DNA of 64,000 nucleotides from Rhodohalobacter mucosus (GCF_003150675.1 NZ_QGGB01000005.1:1-64000); one strand, 5' to 3'; positions 30,286 through 37,978 are shown, numbered from the stretch's first letter. Translations and numbers: made by a program. Notes: generated by a model not told the origin, from the sequence alone.

Positions 30286-30324
30286 AAAAGCCCAATCCAA
30301 TGAAAGTTGGGTTGGGCTTTTTTT
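30286..30324 (+). terminator. Intrinsic terminator after tRNA-Met
   Basis: A 15-bp stem (AAAAGCCCAATCCAA / TTGGGTTGGGCTTTT, one G-U pair, loop TGAAAG) runs into a T tract ending at 30324. An almost identical copy follows the tRNA 3' half at 30706, so the terminator was duplicated with the tRNA. Confidence 0.9.
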
Positions 30325-30363
30325 ATAAAGAGAAAGGGAGAGAAATAAAAAAAAGGGGGAATC

Positions 30364-30621
30364 ATGTATCATGTCTATGTGCTGCATTCACCGGTGTACG
30401 ATAAAATCTATATCGGGTACTCTTCTGATGTAGGAGTCAGGTTCATTTATCATAACCAGGGACCAAAAAAAGGGTGGTCCAGCCGCTATCGCCCGTGGTA
30501 TTTGATCTGGCTGGAAGCTTACCAAGGCAAGAAAGAAGCGATGATCCGAGAGAGACAACTCAAAAGCGCACGTGGCAGAAGGTGGATTCGCGAGGAGTTG
30601 ATCAGGGCTTGCTGGGTGTAA
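30364..30621 (+). CDS. Small GIY-YIG nuclease family protein
   Basis: 85 residues, one GIY-YIG domain of the UvrC-N/UPF0213 type. Y5 (VYVLHS), Y16 (IYIGYS), R26, H30 (IYHNQG) and E58 (KKEAMIRERQLK) match the catalytic set. The start has a purine-rich AGGGGG a few nt upstream. The stop codon TAA at 30619 is formed by the TAAGAGC of a tRNA D arm, so the gene runs into the tRNA-derived remnant. Members may act as DNA-nicking or homing-type enzymes; function is not known. It lies between two copies of tRNA-Met 3' sequence plus terminator. Confidence 0.85.
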   Translation: MYHVYVLHSPVYDKIYIGYSSDVGVRFIYHNQGPKKGWSSRYRPWYLIWLEAYQGKKEAMIRERQLKSARGRRWIREELIRACWV

Positions 30622-30701
30622 GAGCGTCGGATTCATATCCGCCGGCTGGCGGACGAGGGTTCTTCCGAAGGAATGCCTTTGGCAAAGTCCCTCCCACGCT
30701 A
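30615..30701 (+). pseudogene. tRNA-Met 3' half (copy C) with two palindromic insertions
   Basis: Starts at GGTGTAAGAGCG (D loop) and keeps the anticodon loop, T arm and the full acceptor 3' strand CTCCCACGCTA. Two palindromes interrupt it: TCCGCC-GGCT-GGCGGA (30638-30653) at the same site as in copy B, and a 22-nt insertion in the T loop (30663-30684; 7-bp stem CCGAAGG / CCTTTGG). The 5' half is replaced by the GIY-YIG gene. Confidence 0.87.
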
Positions 30702-30705
30702 CATT

Positions 30706-30743
30706 GAAAGCCCACTCCAATGAAAGTTGGGTTGGGCTTTTTT
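30706..30743 (+). terminator. Duplicated copy of the tRNA-Met terminator
   Basis: Stem GAAAGCCCACTCCAA / TTGGGTTGGGCTTTT with loop TGAAAG and a T tract. It differs from the first copy by two bases and now ends transcription after GIY-YIG and copy C. Confidence 0.85.
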
Positions 30744-30817
30744 ATTGGAGAGCACGTACTTCCCAAAGAATTGTGAAACGACTATCCCAAAAACCTGCTT
30801 GGGAATTCATTGAGAAT

Positions 30818-30853
30818 AAAAAAAGCCTGTTCAGAATAAACCGAACAGGCTTT
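30818..30853 (-). terminator. Intrinsic terminator for the LVIVD-like gene
   Basis: Perfect 11-bp stem AAAGCCTGTTC / GAACAGGCTTT preceded on the plus strand by an A run, so on the minus strand a hairpin followed by T7. It lies 28 nt past the stop of the minus-strand lipoprotein gene. Confidence 0.85.
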
Positions 30854-30880
30854 CAGGAATTAAATGAAGTTAACAGATTA

Positions 30881-32905
30881 TCAGGATGTCAGATCCCTGA
30901 GTGTGCCTGCCAGCTTCTGAATTTTTGCTGAATTGGATGACGATGCTGCCTGTCTTTCCAGTTCGGATGCCAGGTTATTGAGTACCCGGGATCGGCTGTT
31001 CCCATTGCTGCTTTCAGCTTCGCTGATCTGGTTGCGAACCATTGCAAGTGTATTGGCATCCAGCTCACGGTTTCGGTCGAGCTGATCCACATAGGCTCTG
31101 GCAAGCGCAAATGAGGAGGGGAAGCTGTACTGTGGCTGTCCCTGTGCGTTCAGATAATCAAAGGTAACCGTATTGGCCGCTTCAATTTCATTCGCAGTGA
31201 TGAAGTCGCTTGGTGTGAGCTCAAAAATGTCGAGCCCGCGGCCGATTTCAGAGTTCACGATAACGCCGTTGTACCAGTAAACCGACCAGCTTCCCGCAGG
31301 CTGCATCACGTCTGCACTGACGGGGCCGCGGTCATGAAAGGCAATTTCAACCGGATTTTCGGGATCTGTAAAATCAAAAACATTAATTCCACCCTGGTAC
31401 CACGACTGAACCATGATATCACGGTCCGGAATCGGAATCAGAGATCCGTTGTGCGCTACACAGTTTTCACGGGTAGTTTGTGCAGCGGGTAGCTTGAAGT
31501 AGCTCTCGAACTCCATGGTGCCGTTATTGATGGAAAAGATGGCATTTGCACCCCACTCCATTGGGTCGGAAGCCCGGCACTTCGGCTGTGTTCCGCCGCC
31601 CCATTCATCGGTGAAAATAACGGTGGATCCGTCATTGTTGAATGTGGCTGAATGCCAGTAGGCAAAGTTTGAGTCGGCAACCGCATCGATCCGTACAGGG
31701 TTAACCGGATCAGAGATGTCAAGCAACAGTCCGTAGCCTTCGCAGGCACCGCCGGCCAGGCCGATTTCAGGATAGAGAGTGATGTCGTGGCACTGATCGG
31801 GCCCGCGGTCTCCTCCGCGATCCCAGTTAGCCATCATCGCATCCACCATGTCCTGCAGGTTGTTTCGAAGTGTCGTGCTGTCGGCAGCCGTTGGCTCACC
31901 TTCACCGCCTCGCTGCTGTACAATTACGTTGAGTAACTGTCTCACCATACCGCCGCGAAGTACGCGTTCCTGACCAAATATTTCGGCAACGTAGGCTCCT
32001 TCCGCCTTGGCGCGTTCAATGGCAGCGATCTCTGCGGGGGCCAAGCCGTGTGTTGGAGGAGCGGCAAGATCTTCAAAAATTCTTGGTGAACTCACAATAG
32101 CGGCATCCTCCGGACTTGCCAGCGGAACCTGGATCACCTCAATGCGGAAAAGCGCACTGTTTGGATCATCTTCCGGAAAAGCAGATGAACAGCCCGGAAG
32201 TTCTTCGTCAGGCCTTACCGGCGCTGAACCTGATACGTAGATAAAAACATTTTCATCATCGTTCGGATCTTTCAACACTGAATGTGTATGAGAGCCGCGG
32301 CATGTTTGTACGTTGGCGATATATTCAGGCTGTGTGATGTCTGAAATATCAAAAATGCGTATTCCCCTGAGCCGATCGGGGCTCGCTGTTTCACGAACTC
32401 CTTCCGTGCCGCAGTCGAGCCGTCCGCCCAAACCCTCACCTGAAACAAAAAGGAGGTTCTCATAAACGGAAACGTCACTCTGAGAGGCGGGACAGAGAAA
32501 GTCAACCACCAGCTCGGGAGATGCAGGGTCAGAAATGTCCCATACCATGAATCCATTGTAGTTGCCCTGAATTGCGTAATTGTCTTTAAACGCAAGGTCG
32601 GAATTAAAGGCGCCGACAAAATCGGATGGAGGAGGAGTAGTTGAAATCATATTCAGATTCCAAATGGCCTCTTCCGCGTCAAATAGTCCTGCCTCAAGAC
32701 CCACACGAGGGTCGGGTGAGGGGTGCGTAGCTGCTGAAAGCGGCGTTACCGAATAGGAGGCTGTCATTGTATTTTGCTGAGTTGCTTCTTGCGGCGCACA
32801 GCTGTAGGCTCCGAAAAAAGCAACAAGTGAGATCACAATCCAGTGTCTGGCAAATCCCCATGTATCCGACACGATTGTGCGATTCGATGGCATGCTTCGT
32901 TTCAT
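30881..32905 (-). CDS. LVIVD repeat-like lipoprotein
   Basis: 674 residues. A long basic N-terminus leads to a hydrophobic stretch ending in a likely lipobox (FFGAYSC, C36). The body has LVIVD-type propeller units of the form VWDISDPASPELV, IFDISDITQPEYI, LLDISDPVNPVRI, VFDFTDPENPVEI. Several His and Cys residues are conserved-looking (RGSHTHS, CHDITLYPE, HNGSLI). A helical region (about 280-350) is inserted in the propeller and another forms the C-terminus. Function is unknown; it is 56 nt downstream of a DUF305 gene in the same operon. Confidence 0.75.
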   Translation of the reverse strand: MKRSMPSNRTIVSDTWGFARHWIVISLVAFFGAYSCAPQEATQQNTMTASYSVTPLSAATHPSPDPRVGLEAGLFDAEEAIWNLNMISTTPPPSDFVGAFNSDLAFKDNYAIQGNYNGFMVWDISDPASPELVVDFLCPASQSDVSVYENLLFVSGEGLGGRLDCGTEGVRETASPDRLRGIRIFDISDITQPEYIANVQTCRGSHTHSVLKDPNDDENVFIYVSGSAPVRPDEELPGCSSAFPEDDPNSALFRIEVIQVPLASPEDAAIVSSPRIFEDLAAPPTHGLAPAEIAAIERAKAEGAYVAEIFGQERVLRGGMVRQLLNVIVQQRGGEGEPTAADSTTLRNNLQDMVDAMMANWDRGGDRGPDQCHDITLYPEIGLAGGACEGYGLLLDISDPVNPVRIDAVADSNFAYWHSATFNNDGSTVIFTDEWGGGTQPKCRASDPMEWGANAIFSINNGTMEFESYFKLPAAQTTRENCVAHNGSLIPIPDRDIMVQSWYQGGINVFDFTDPENPVEIAFHDRGPVSADVMQPAGSWSVYWYNGVIVNSEIGRGLDIFELTPSDFITANEIEAANTVTFDYLNAQGQPQYSFPSSFALARAYVDQLDRNRELDANTLAMVRNQISEAESSNGNSRSRVLNNLASELERQAASSSNSAKIQKLAGTLRDLTS

Positions 32906-32961
32906 TCTGATTTTTATGTTTGGTTGTTGGTTCTGTTTACATATTTGTGGGCAATGCGTTC

Positions 32962-33720
32962 TCAGGGAGCATCACTCATCTGAGAAAGCATCAGTTTCAT
33001 TCTCTCAATCTCAGTGATCTGGTCTACCTGAATGTCGGAAGCAAGCCGGAATGCCTGCTCATCCAGTGCGGCACCATCTGAATCAAAAAGATCCGTTACC
33101 ATAATTACAGCACCTTCATGATGCTGTATCATAAACGAGAGAAATTTCCGGTCGAACTCAGCTCCCCTGGCTGCAGCAAGCTCTTCAAGCTGAGCCTGAG
33201 TGAGCATTCCGGGCATATCATGGTGGTTGTGCGTTCCCATGTCGCTATGATCCATTTCGCCATGATCCATCTTTTGATGGTCATCTTCGCCTGTATCATG
33301 CTGATCATGATGCATATCATCTGAATCCGGTTGCTCCATGGTAATGGTAAGGTTCAGACCGTCGATATTAACAATCGGAACAGGCTGATTTCTTTCCTTC
33401 AGCCATGTCTGCATGGTCGCAATCTCGTCTTTTTGTGCATTGATAATCCGGGCTGCGAGGGTCTGGATGGTAGGACTTGCTCCATTTTCCGGAGCCAGGT
33501 CGGACATAACAAGTGCCTGGGCGTGGTGACCAATCATGCCGGTCATGAAATCCACATCAGCCTGGGTAAAATTCATTTTTGATTCCTGGATTCTGGTCCA
33601 GTAAAGGTCTTCGAGCTCTTCGGCAGAACGTTCCTGAGCCACTGTTAAGTCAGTAAGCATGAACGTTAGAGCAAACAGCATGCAGATGTGGAAAATGTAC
33701 TTCATGTTAAATAAGCTCAT
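32962..33720 (-). CDS. DUF305 protein with two domain halves and a His/Met-rich linker
   Basis: 252 residues, signal peptide cleaved near TVAQ (start could also be the ATG at 33705). Two DUF305-type helical units carry the hallmark paired histidines: FMTGMIGHHAQALVMSD (H65, H66) and FMIQHHEGAVIMVTDL (H200, H201). Between them, residues 132-172 are packed with His, Asp and Met (MHHDQHD, MDHGEMDHSDM, HNHHDM), as in metal-binding linkers. DUF305 proteins are exported and often found near copper genes; metal binding here is inference. Confidence 0.85.
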   Translation of the reverse strand: MSLFNMKYIFHICMLFALTFMLTDLTVAQERSAEELEDLYWTRIQESKMNFTQADVDFMTGMIGHHAQALVMSDLAPENGASPTIQTLAARIINAQKDEIATMQTWLKERNQPVPIVNIDGLNLTITMEQPDSDDMHHDQHDTGEDDHQKMDHGEMDHSDMGTHNHHDMPGMLTQAQLEELAAARGAEFDRKFLSFMIQHHEGAVIMVTDLFDSDGAALDEQAFRLASDIQVDQITEIERMKLMLSQMSDAP

Positions 33721-34124
33721 ACTAGCGTAAATTTAAAGGTTTCGATCTCCCGTCGATAACGAATATATCTGATATTCATTGAGTCAAGATTATAGAGCGA
33801 TAACAATTCTGAAGCAAATTAGCCTTTAATCTAATTTTTTCAGAAAGAAGGTGAGAGTAAAAATTTTTAAAACATGCTGGTTTCTCTAAATAATCCAAGC
33901 AGAAGCACATTCCGGACAGGAGGGGATCAAAAAATACTGCCATGTTAAGAAAAAGATGGGCCTGGCACATAAAAAATTAGCAGCCCTCCTTTCAAAGAGA
34001 GCTGCTAAATATCATCTACAGACGGCTATTACCCCATTTGCACTCTAAACATAGGTTTATCAACCCGGTATGGCAATAGGTAAAAGATCGTAATTTGACT
34101 ACGTAGAACTACGTAGTGCACGTT
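33721..34124. other. Intergenic region between DUF305 and response regulator genes
   Basis: 404 nt without a credible gene. The left part should hold the DUF305 promoter. It contains the minus-strand terminator at 33971-34008 and, just past the response-regulator stop, two copies of the palindrome CTACGTAG (34099-34106 and 34109-34116). Confidence 0.6.
33971..34008 (-). terminator. Intrinsic terminator for the response regulator gene
   Basis: TTAGCAGC (33977-33984) pairs with GCTGCTAA (34001-34008), extended by three more pairs after a mismatch; six A's on the left give T6 after the hairpin on the minus strand. It is about 115 nt past the regulator stop. Confidence 0.7.
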
Positions 34125-34781
34125 TTACGTAATATTAGCCTCTTCCAGTGCAAAGCGAACCAGTGCAGCTGTATTCTTCAATTCCAGCTTATTCATCAGA
34201 TTGGATCGGTGCGTTTCGACGGTTCGTGTACTGATGTAAAGAATTTTTGCAATTTCGGGACTTGTGTATCCTTCAACGATCAGTTTAAGAATTTCACGCT
34301 CCCGCTTTGTGATCTGTCTGACTGGTTTGGACGTGGTTTTTTTGGCCTGATCTGCATATCGGCCAATCATCAGCTGGGATATGGATTTACTGAATGCCTG
34401 CTCGCCGTTTGCAACCGTCAACACAGACTGGATGAGCTCATCGGATGTACAGTTCTTCGTAAGGTATCCTTTTACGCCTGCTTTGAGCGATTGATTGAGA
34501 TGAGAGATGTCGGTGGAATATGTGAGTACAATCACAGGTACATCTTCATTGATCTTTCGCAACTTCAGAAGCAGATCGTGAATATTGGCATCAGCAATAT
34601 TGGACGAAATAAGACAGAGGGAGTCCGGGTTTTTTTTGAATGCAGAAATCAGTTCTTTCCCGTTTTTGGCAGCCTCAAAAAGCGTAAACTTGCCATACCC
34701 GGTAAGAACAGAGTGCAGTCCACGACGATAAATGTCGTAACTGTCTGCAACTAAAACCTTTATTTTGTCCATGTAAGCCAA
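34125..34781 (-). CDS. LuxR/NarL-type response regulator with degenerate receiver
   Basis: 218 residues (start could also be M4). The N-terminal receiver fold is recognisable from VLVADSYDIYRRGL, VIVLTYST and VKGYLTKNCTSDEL. The strand that should end in the phosphoacceptor Asp reads SLCLISSN (residues 54-61), so Ser replaces Asp, and only one acidic residue remains in the VADS pocket. The C-terminal LuxR helix-turn-helix (about 155-215, LTKREREILKLIVEGYTSPEIAKILYISTRTVETHR type) is complete. It probably binds DNA without classical phosphorylation. No kinase gene adjoins. Confidence 0.9.
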   Translation of the reverse strand: MAYMDKIKVLVADSYDIYRRGLHSVLTGYGKFTLFEAAKNGKELISAFKKNPDSLCLISSNIADANIHDLLLKLRKINEDVPVIVLTYSTDISHLNQSLKAGVKGYLTKNCTSDELIQSVLTVANGEQAFSKSISQLMIGRYADQAKKTTSKPVRQITKREREILKLIVEGYTSPEIAKILYISTRTVETHRSNLMNKLELKNTAALVRFALEEANIT

Positions 34782-34928
34782 CTTTCGTTGAGTGGGACAC
34801 AGAATATACTTGTTTATTTCAAAATGTAAAGAGTAAAATATTTTAAGAATGTTACCGCTCTTTATGAAAAAGCTGAATTTATACTCATTGCAATTCGGAG
34901 TTCCGTCATTTTATGTATCATTGCATCC

Positions 34929-35654
34929 ATGTTTTGGAAAAAGAAGAAATCCCGGATCACCCGAATTTCGTGTGGTGATCTGGACGTTGAAGTAAGGCAG
35001 AAACAGATCAGGAATTTTTATCTGAGAGTGTATCCTGACGAAGGCAACGTTGTGCTCAGTGCACCCATTGGGGCAGCACTGGCCGAGATGGAAGCATTTA
35101 TAGAGAATAAAAGGGAGTGGATTTCCAGACACCTGTCTCAGAAGAAACGGAGGCAGACGATTGATACACTGCGTGCCCGTGAAGGTGAGACTGTACCGGT
35201 ATGGGGAGTACAGAACAGAGTACGATATAAAAGAACCAAACCCCGATCGGCAAATGTTTACGCGGATGAAACGCTAATGCTCGGCCTGTTAAAAGGTGAT
35301 GGAGAGGCTGAAGTGCACCGCCTGCTGTGTGAGTTTTACCGCAAAGAGATGAAGCAGAAGATTCCTGAGATCATATCAGTGTATGAACAAAGAATGGGTG
35401 TTCGCGTAAATGAGTTTGGTGTAAAGAAAATGAAAACAAGATGGGGCAGCTGCAACACGAGGGCAAACAGAATATGGCTCAACCTGGAGCTTGCTCTTTA
35501 TTCACCGTCTGTTCTGGAGTTTGTGGTTGTACACGAAATGGTGCATCTCCTTGAGCGTCTGCATAACAGGAGATTTTATCGGTTTATGGACCACTACCTT
35601 CCCGATTGGAGGAAACAGGATGGGCTGCTGAAAAACGGCCACGAAATATGCTAG
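34929..35654 (+). CDS. YgjP/M48-like zinc metallopeptidase
   Basis: 241 residues. It has the YgjP-type zinc motif VVHEMVHLLERLHNRRFY (H202, E203, H206, with H212 as the likely third ligand) and KMKTRWGSCNTRANRIWLNLELAL just before it. These soluble proteins of the SprT/WLM neighbourhood often accompany DNA repair or restriction loci, but none is present here. Substrate is unknown. It is divergent from the response regulator and 150 nt before the rhodopsin gene. Confidence 0.85.
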   Translation: MFWKKKKSRITRISCGDLDVEVRQKQIRNFYLRVYPDEGNVVLSAPIGAALAEMEAFIENKREWISRHLSQKKRRQTIDTLRAREGETVPVWGVQNRVRYKRTKPRSANVYADETLMLGLLKGDGEAEVHRLLCEFYRKEMKQKIPEIISVYEQRMGVRVNEFGVKKMKTRWGSCNTRANRIWLNLELALYSPSVLEFVVVHEMVHLLERLHNRRFYRFMDHYLPDWRKQDGLLKNGHEIC

Positions 35655-35757
35655 ATGTTGAATTTTTTAACTTACTGTGCTCCATAGTTTTAAATAAAAA
35701 AAGCGATTTTCTGCCTTGCGAATGAACTTTGCGCCTCTCTGCACTGTTGGGTCGAAA

Positions 35758-35779
35758 GTGAAACCAAAAGCGGTTTCAC
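35758..35779 (+). promoter_or_regulatory. Hairpin in the rhodopsin 5' leader
   Basis: Perfect 8-bp inverted repeat GTGAAACC / GGTTTCAC with loop AAAAGC, ending 25 nt before the rhodopsin ATG. There is no T tract, so it is not an intrinsic terminator; it may stabilise the leader or be an operator. Confidence 0.5.
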
Positions 35780-35804
35780 AAACCTAAACTAACCAAATAA
35801 CATT

Positions 35805-36668
35805 ATGGATCTAATAAGTCTTTTGGGCAACTCGACCTTCGAAAATTACGTAGGTGCAGGATCCGGCTTCACAGAGATGGCGTACCAGATGTCGTCACAC
35901 GTACTGACGCTCGGTTATGCCGTTATGCTTGCCGGCCTGCTCTATTTCGTTCTAACTATTAAAACTGTCGCACCGAAATACAGAATTTCATCTGTTCTTT
36001 CTGTGGTTGTAATGGTTTCAGCTTTTCTGCTGCTTCTTGTACAGCAACAAAACTGGACCGGCGCAATGATTTACGACGCTGAATCAGCGAGATATATTCT
36101 CGGTGATGGAAATGACCTGTTTAATAACGGGTACAGATATCTGAATTGGCTGATTGATGTACCGATGCTGCTGTTTCAGATTCTTTTTGTTGTTACGCTA
36201 ACGAAAAGCAGTTTCAGTTCAATACGAAACGGCTTCTGGTTTTCCGGTACAGGTATGATTGTGACCGGTTATATCGGACAGTATTATGAAGTAACCAGCC
36301 CTTCCACATTTTTCATCTGGGGCTTTATTTCAACTCTTTTCTTCTTCCACATTCTGTGGCTGATGAAGAAAGTAATTACAGAAGGTAAAGAAGGCGCACC
36401 ACCGGCAGCGCAAAAATACCTGGGTTCTATCTGGACTCTCTTTCTTGTTACCTGGATGCTCTATCCGGGCGCTTACCTGATGCCGTACCTCTTTAGCCTT
36501 GGTTTGGAGCCGGCTCTCACAGAGACAGCTGTAGTAGCGCGTCATATTACCTACACAGTAGCTGATATCGGATCAAAAGTGATTTACGGTATCCTGTTGA
36601 CGCTGACAGCTCAGGAAATGAGTAAAGCGGAAGGATACGATTATGAAAAAATGGAAAATGCTCTCTAA
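35805..36668 (+). CDS. Sodium-pump-type microbial rhodopsin (NDQ motif)
   Basis: 287 residues, seven membrane helices plus the short N-terminal helix seen in the KR2 group. Helix C reads RYLNWLIDVPMLLFQ, giving N114, D118 and Q125, the NDQ triad of light-driven Na+ pumps, with R111 before it. The retinal Schiff-base lysine is K258 in ADIGSKVIYG, counter-residue D254. H32 and D104 align with KR2 H30 and D102 of the oligomer interface. L122 fits green tuning. Two positions differ from KR2: N61 is S63 and G263 is T266. A terminator follows. No retinal-forming blh gene is in the window. Confidence 0.95.
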   Translation: MDLISLLGNSTFENYVGAGSGFTEMAYQMSSHVLTLGYAVMLAGLLYFVLTIKTVAPKYRISSVLSVVVMVSAFLLLLVQQQNWTGAMIYDAESARYILGDGNDLFNNGYRYLNWLIDVPMLLFQILFVVTLTKSSFSSIRNGFWFSGTGMIVTGYIGQYYEVTSPSTFFIWGFISTLFFFHILWLMKKVITEGKEGAPPAAQKYLGSIWTLFLVTWMLYPGAYLMPYLFSLGLEPALTETAVVARHITYTVADIGSKVIYGILLTLTAQEMSKAEGYDYEKMENAL

Positions 36669-36699
36669 GCAGAGATAATTCATTTTTGGTTAATGAGTA

Positions 36700-36734
36700 A
36701 GAGCTCTGGCCGTTACGGTCAGGGCTCTTTTTTT
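36700..36734 (+). terminator. Intrinsic terminator after the rhodopsin gene
   Basis: 12-bp stem AGAGCTCTGGCC / GGTCAGGGCTCT with two G-U pairs, loop GTTAC, then seven T's. It ends the rhodopsin transcript, making that gene monocistronic. Confidence 0.88.
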
Positions 36735-36802
36735 ATACTGTTAATATCACCATGGTTTGAATATCGACACATCTGTTGCGTTACTGTCTTATATTTAGCG
36801 CC

Positions 36803-37978
36803 ATGATGCATTTAGTTCGATACTTGATCACATTACCCGTATTGCTTGCCGTAATCTTTCAGGGGTCAAGCGTTTATGGACAAGTAACCTTAACACCCGG
36901 ATCAGGAGAACAGGGAGCCCCCATCCAGTACTCGGTACTGCCGGTTGCAGGTTATACGTCGGATATTGGCCTGTTTGGAGGCGGACTATTCCAGAGGATC
37001 AATTACGGGAGCAAACCATATAAGCCATTTCTGAGCAGGCTTCAGGTTGATATGATAGGTTCATTCAGGGGCGAATTGCAGGCACAGGCCGCCTATGAGC
37101 ATACGCAGGCGTTCAACGGGAGAGTACGCAGCAGGCTCAGCATGAATCTTTTTCGCTCCTCAATCAGCCATTTCTTTGGTCTTGGAAATAACGCCCCCTA
37201 TTCTGAAGACCTGTACAACCAGGACTACTTTTTTTTCAAGAACCAGAACATCTCCCTCGGCTGGAGAGTCAGAAAAGTGATTACGGAGTACGGGTTTAAC
37301 GGCACTCTTGAACTTTTTTCAGACCTTGAGGCATCTTTTTTCAAGACGACATCTATTGATGAGAATTCGATTTTTGCAACGTTCCAGGAACGACAGCAGC
37401 AAGAGTTCACAGGATGGACCAATATGGCCGGCTTTGGTATCATCGCAGATGATCGCGACAGCGAATTCAACCCCACTGAAGGGTATCGATACGAGGCCGG
37501 CATGTCTTTCAGTCACCCGCTGCTTGCCAGTGAGTATCGTTTTGCCTCATTCTGGGGTGAGCTGAGAAACTATGTTGAGATTCTTCCAGGCGTGGTACTG
37601 GCCCACAAGCTGCGAGGGGAGGCGGTAACGGGCAGTACGCCGTTCTGGGAGCTTTCAACCCTTGGGCATCAAGCCGGCCTGCGAGGTTATCATGAAGATC
37701 GCTTTCGGGGAGATCGTTCGATCCTGAACATTTTTGAAGCGAGGACCTGGCTTTTTTCAATACTTGATGAACAGATCAGATTCGGATCGCAGCTTTTCTG
37801 GGATACCGGCCGGGTTTTTACAGACAGCGACTCCGGTGAATTCTTCAACAACTGGAAACATACATTCGGTGTTGGCGGGGCTATTTCACTATTTAACCCG
37901 GATTTTATTATGACGGGTGATTTGGGTTTTTCTGAGGATACCTTCAGAATATATGCGGGAATCGGATACAATTTTTAG
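36803..37978 (+). CDS. BamA/TamA-like outer membrane barrel protein
   Basis: 391 residues from ATG at 36803 (a TTG further upstream is less likely), starting with a signal peptide cleaved near VYGQ-V. The body alternates aromatic and small residues as a beta-barrel, contains GIIADDRDSEFNPTEGYRYE and GLRGYHEDRFRGD (the RGY element of Omp85 barrels) and ends in IYAGIGYNF with terminal Phe. No POTRA domain is visible, so it is a barrel-only form of the surface-antigen family. Cargo or role is unknown. Confidence 0.82.
   Translation: MMHLVRYLITLPVLLAVIFQGSSVYGQVTLTPGSGEQGAPIQYSVLPVAGYTSDIGLFGGGLFQRINYGSKPYKPFLSRLQVDMIGSFRGELQAQAAYEHTQAFNGRVRSRLSMNLFRSSISHFFGLGNNAPYSEDLYNQDYFFFKNQNISLGWRVRKVITEYGFNGTLELFSDLEASFFKTTSIDENSIFATFQERQQQEFTGWTNMAGFGIIADDRDSEFNPTEGYRYEAGMSFSHPLLASEYRFASFWGELRNYVEILPGVVLAHKLRGEAVTGSTPFWELSTLGHQAGLRGYHEDRFRGDRSILNIFEARTWLFSILDEQIRFGSQLFWDTGRVFTDSDSGEFFNNWKHTFGVGGAISLFNPDFIMTGDLGFSEDTFRIYAGIGYNF

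Noticed and set aside
30093-30287. Open frame spanning tRNA pseudogene B and the intact tRNA-Met
   Set aside because: Its translation is tRNA sequence read as protein; no independent support.
30474-30707. Open frame overlapping the GIY-YIG gene and tRNA copy C
   Set aside because: Shares no family signature; the other frame carries the complete GIY-YIG domain.
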